From Chryseobacterium gleum (GTDB lineage Bacteria; Bacteroidota; Bacteroidia; Flavobacteriales_D; Crocinitomicaceae), in the NCBI GenBank assembly GCA_943326825.2, contig CALPUT020000165.1:1-6096 (forward strand): DNA of 6,096 nucleotides, written 5' to 3'. A program made the position numbers and the translations under genes. Below are positions 3,967 to 6,096 of this stretch, piece by piece; positions within the stretch are counted from its first letter, which is position 1; the number at the start of each line of letters is the position of its first letter. Under the pieces are notes generated by a model, which was given only the letters and a program-made list of their open reading frames with translations, had not been told where the DNA came from and made no database searches.

Positions 3967-6096
3967 ATGGAAAGCTTTTTATCAGAATTAGAAAACCCAT
4001 TAGTTCAAAAAGATATAATTGAATTAGGAGAGAAAATTGCAGCTTATAAAAGTGGAGAATTGAATGAGGATAAGTTCAAAGCTTTACGTTTAGCTAGAGG
4101 AGTTTATGGACAACGTCAACAAGGTGTTCAAATGATTCGAATTAAACTTCCATTTGGTAGAGTTTCTGCAGATCAGCTAAGAAGGATATGTGATGTTTCT
4201 GATGAATATAGTACTGGAAATTTACATATCACAACGCGACAAGATATTCAAATCCATTATGTGAGTTTAGATCGAACTCCTCAATTATGGGCTGAATTGG
4301 AAAAAAGCGATGTGACTTTGAGAGAAGCGTGCGGAAATACTGTAAGAAATGTAACAGCAAGTCCATTAGCAGGTATCGATAAAAATGAACCATTTGATGT
4401 TGCGCCATATGCTGATTTGGTTTTTAGATACTTTTTAAGAAAACCATTTGGACAAGAATTAGGGCGAAAAATTAAGATTGCTTTTAGTTCAAATGATTTA
4501 GATGATGCATTTACATTTATACATGATTTTGGATTTATTCCTAAAATTGAAACTAAATCAGGAGTTGAGGTAAAAGGGTTTAAAGTTTTGATTGGTGGTG
4601 GATTAGGGGCTCAGCCATTTTTAGCGAAAGTTGGATATGAGTTTTTACCAGAAGAAGAATTAATTTCATTCTTAGAAGCTGCAGTTAGAGTTTTTGATAG
4701 ACATGGAGAGCGTAATTCAAGACATAAAGCAAGAATAAAATATTTAATTGCTAAAGTCGGAATTGAAGAATTTTTGAGTTTAGTAGAAGCTGAAAGAAAA
4801 GCGATTCAATACCAAGCTGAAGATTTCGTTTTGATTCCACAAGGTGAATTTAATGAAGCTCCAAAGTTTATTCTTTCAAAAGAAGAAATTTTGAATGACA
4901 TTGAAGATGCTGATTTTGAAAAATGGGTTGAAACAAATGTAGTTGAACAAAAACAAGCTGGATATTTTGCTGCTTTCGTAAAAGTTTTGATTGGTAATTT
5001 CACAACTGAACAAGCAAGAAAATTAGCTTTAATTATAGAAAAATATACATCAGACGAAGCAAGGTTTACAATTGATCAGAGTGTTTTGTTAAAGTATATC
5101 TTACCAGAGAATTTGAAAGCTGTTTATGATGGATTAAAAGAAATTAATTTACATAAATCTGGTTATAATAGTGTGGCTGATGTTACAGCTTGTCCTGGAA
5201 CAGATACATGTAATTTGGGGATTTCAGACTCAACACATGTTGCAAAAGTGATTGAACAATTAATTCAAGATGAATACCCTGAATTTATTTATAATCAAGA
5301 GATTAAAATAAAAATAAGTGGTTGTATGAATTCATGTGGTCAGCATGGTTTGGCACACATTGGATTCCATGGTAGTTCTCAAAAGGTAAATGGATTAACA
5401 GTTCCTGCTTTACAAGTATTATTAGGTGGAGGTAAACTAGGAAATGGATTTGGAAGAATTGCTGAAAAAGTAATTAAAATCCCAAGCAAAAGAGTTTTAG
5501 ATATCATTCGTTATTTATTGAATGATTACTCAGAGAACCAACTAGGAGATGAATTGTTTAATGAATATTATGACAGACAAGGAAATAAGTATTTCTATGA
5601 TTTATTAAAACCTTTGGCTGATACAACAACATTAAAACCAGAAGATTTTATCGATTGGGGACAAACAGAGCAATTCAAGACAGAAATTGGAGTTGGAGAA
5701 TGTGCTGGAGTGTTAATTGATTTAGTTTCAACCTTGTTTTATGATGCAGAAGAAAAGTTGGATGCGGCTAAAACTTCTTTGAGTGAAGGACGATTTGCTG
5801 ATGCAATTTATCAATCATATGCTTCTGGTATTCATACTGCTAAAGGATTATTACTTCAAGCAAAGGTTCATTGTAATACACAGTCAGGAATTATTGCTGA
5901 TTTTGATAAAAACTTTGAAAATCAATTTCAATTTGAGGGATATGAAAACTTTACAGATTTTATCCTACAAATCAATAAAAATGAACCTTCAGAAGTCTTT
6001 GCACTTGATTATAATAAACGAATGCAAAACCTCTTAAATGAGGCCATAAAATACCGTTCAACTTTATTAACAATTGTTGAAAACGAAAAAGCATAA
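3967..6096 (+). CDS. Siroheme/4Fe-4S sulfite (nitrite) reductase with C-terminal HEPN-like domain
   Basis: The predicted reaction is the six-electron reduction of sulfite to sulfide in the cytoplasm for cysteine synthesis. The 709-residue protein has the two-fold sulfite/nitrite reductase plan in about residues 40-560. The cluster and siroheme ligands are C409 and C415 (ACPGTDTC) and C453 and C457 (SGCMNSC). Candidate substrate-binding residues, matched by motif to those of E. coli CysI, are R91 (TTRQD), R127 (CGNTVRN), K168 and K170 (RKIKIAF). Residues about 576-709 are an extra helical domain (for example KLDAAKTSLSEGRFADAIYQ at 597-616). Bacteroidota relatives with this tail are often labelled as HEPN-domain proteins, as I recall. 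No R-x4-6-H ribonuclease motif is seen there. The ATG at 3967 follows an in-frame stop directly (3961-3963). Expression should be set by the upstream leader peptide and terminator. Motifs alone do not separate sulfite from nitrite reductase; the Met/Cys leader favours sulfite. The gene ends on the last base, so any operon partner lies outside. Confidence 0.94.
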   Translation: MESFLSELENPLVQKDIIELGEKIAAYKSGELNEDKFKALRLARGVYGQRQQGVQMIRIKLPFGRVSADQLRRICDVSDEYSTGNLHITTRQDIQIHYVSLDRTPQLWAELEKSDVTLREACGNTVRNVTASPLAGIDKNEPFDVAPYADLVFRYFLRKPFGQELGRKIKIAFSSNDLDDAFTFIHDFGFIPKIETKSGVEVKGFKVLIGGGLGAQPFLAKVGYEFLPEEELISFLEAAVRVFDRHGERNSRHKARIKYLIAKVGIEEFLSLVEAERKAIQYQAEDFVLIPQGEFNEAPKFILSKEEILNDIEDADFEKWVETNVVEQKQAGYFAAFVKVLIGNFTTEQARKLALIIEKYTSDEARFTIDQSVLLKYILPENLKAVYDGLKEINLHKSGYNSVADVTACPGTDTCNLGISDSTHVAKVIEQLIQDEYPEFIYNQEIKIKISGCMNSCGQHGLAHIGFHGSSQKVNGLTVPALQVLLGGGKLGNGFGRIAEKVIKIPSKRVLDIIRYLLNDYSENQLGDELFNEYYDRQGNKYFYDLLKPLADTTTLKPEDFIDWGQTEQFKTEIGVGECAGVLIDLVSTLFYDAEEKLDAAKTSLSEGRFADAIYQSYASGIHTAKGLLLQAKVHCNTQSGIIADFDKNFENQFQFEGYENFTDFILQINKNEPSEVFALDYNKRMQNLLNEAIKYRSTLLTIVENEKA

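Noticed and set aside
4806..5003. Minus-strand ORF of 65 codons
   Set aside because: It lies inside the sulfite reductase gene with no family resemblance.
5783..6037. Plus-strand ORF of 84 codons in another frame
   Set aside because: It overlaps the C-terminal domain of the reductase in a different frame and has no recognisable protein features.
5692..6096. Possible toxin-like ribonuclease activity of the HEPN-like tail
   Set aside because: No R-x4-6-H motif is present in residues 576-709, so nuclease activity is not supported.

Overview
The window looks like chromosomal DNA from a low-G+C member of the Bacteroidota, most likely a flavobacterial-type organism. The evidence is a type IX secretion (T9SS) type A sorting domain, a Bacteroidota surface protein opening with the GFKYQAVVRNA module, promoters of the Bacteroidota TTTG / TAnnTTTG kind, no clear Shine-Dalgarno sequences, and very A/T-rich spacers. 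Genus cannot be read from this sequence.

Layout. Positions 1-879 (minus strand) hold a two-gene surface-protein operon: a 155-residue secreted protein with a T9SS sorting tail, then, one base after its stop, the start of a larger surface protein that runs off the left edge. Upstream lie a 5'-UTR inverted repeat (895-959) and a promoter (969-1019). Positions 1062-1519 (minus) are the decayed remains of a membrane-anchored LuxR-type regulator, with at least three reading-frame breaks. Positions 1550-3559 (minus) encode a membrane-bound class III adenylate cyclase with a periplasmic TPR-like sensor. Its apparent start codon is TTG, and its upstream region shares a bipartite motif with the surface-protein promoter. 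Positions 3560-3966 are a divergent control region. Positions 3967-6096 (plus) encode a complete siroheme/4Fe-4S sulfite (or nitrite) reductase with a C-terminal helical HEPN-like extension; its stop codon ends the window.

The most striking find is in the control region ahead of the reductase. A good promoter (3748-3779) is followed by an 18-codon leader ORF (3810-3866), MKAIKLFNMMMCCNILEG, which has five consecutive sulfur-amino-acid codons (Met-Met-Met-Cys-Cys). After it come two mutually exclusive RNA hairpins: an antiterminator whose left arm is the end of the leader ORF, and an intrinsic terminator with a ten-T tract. This is the layout of ribosome-mediated transcription attenuation. It predicts that the reductase is expressed when charged Cys-tRNA or Met-tRNA is scarce, which also argues that the enzyme is an assimilatory sulfite reductase.

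The left half therefore deals with the cell surface and cAMP-type signalling, with hints of a shared promoter motif. The right half is the reductive step of sulfur assimilation under its own attenuator.
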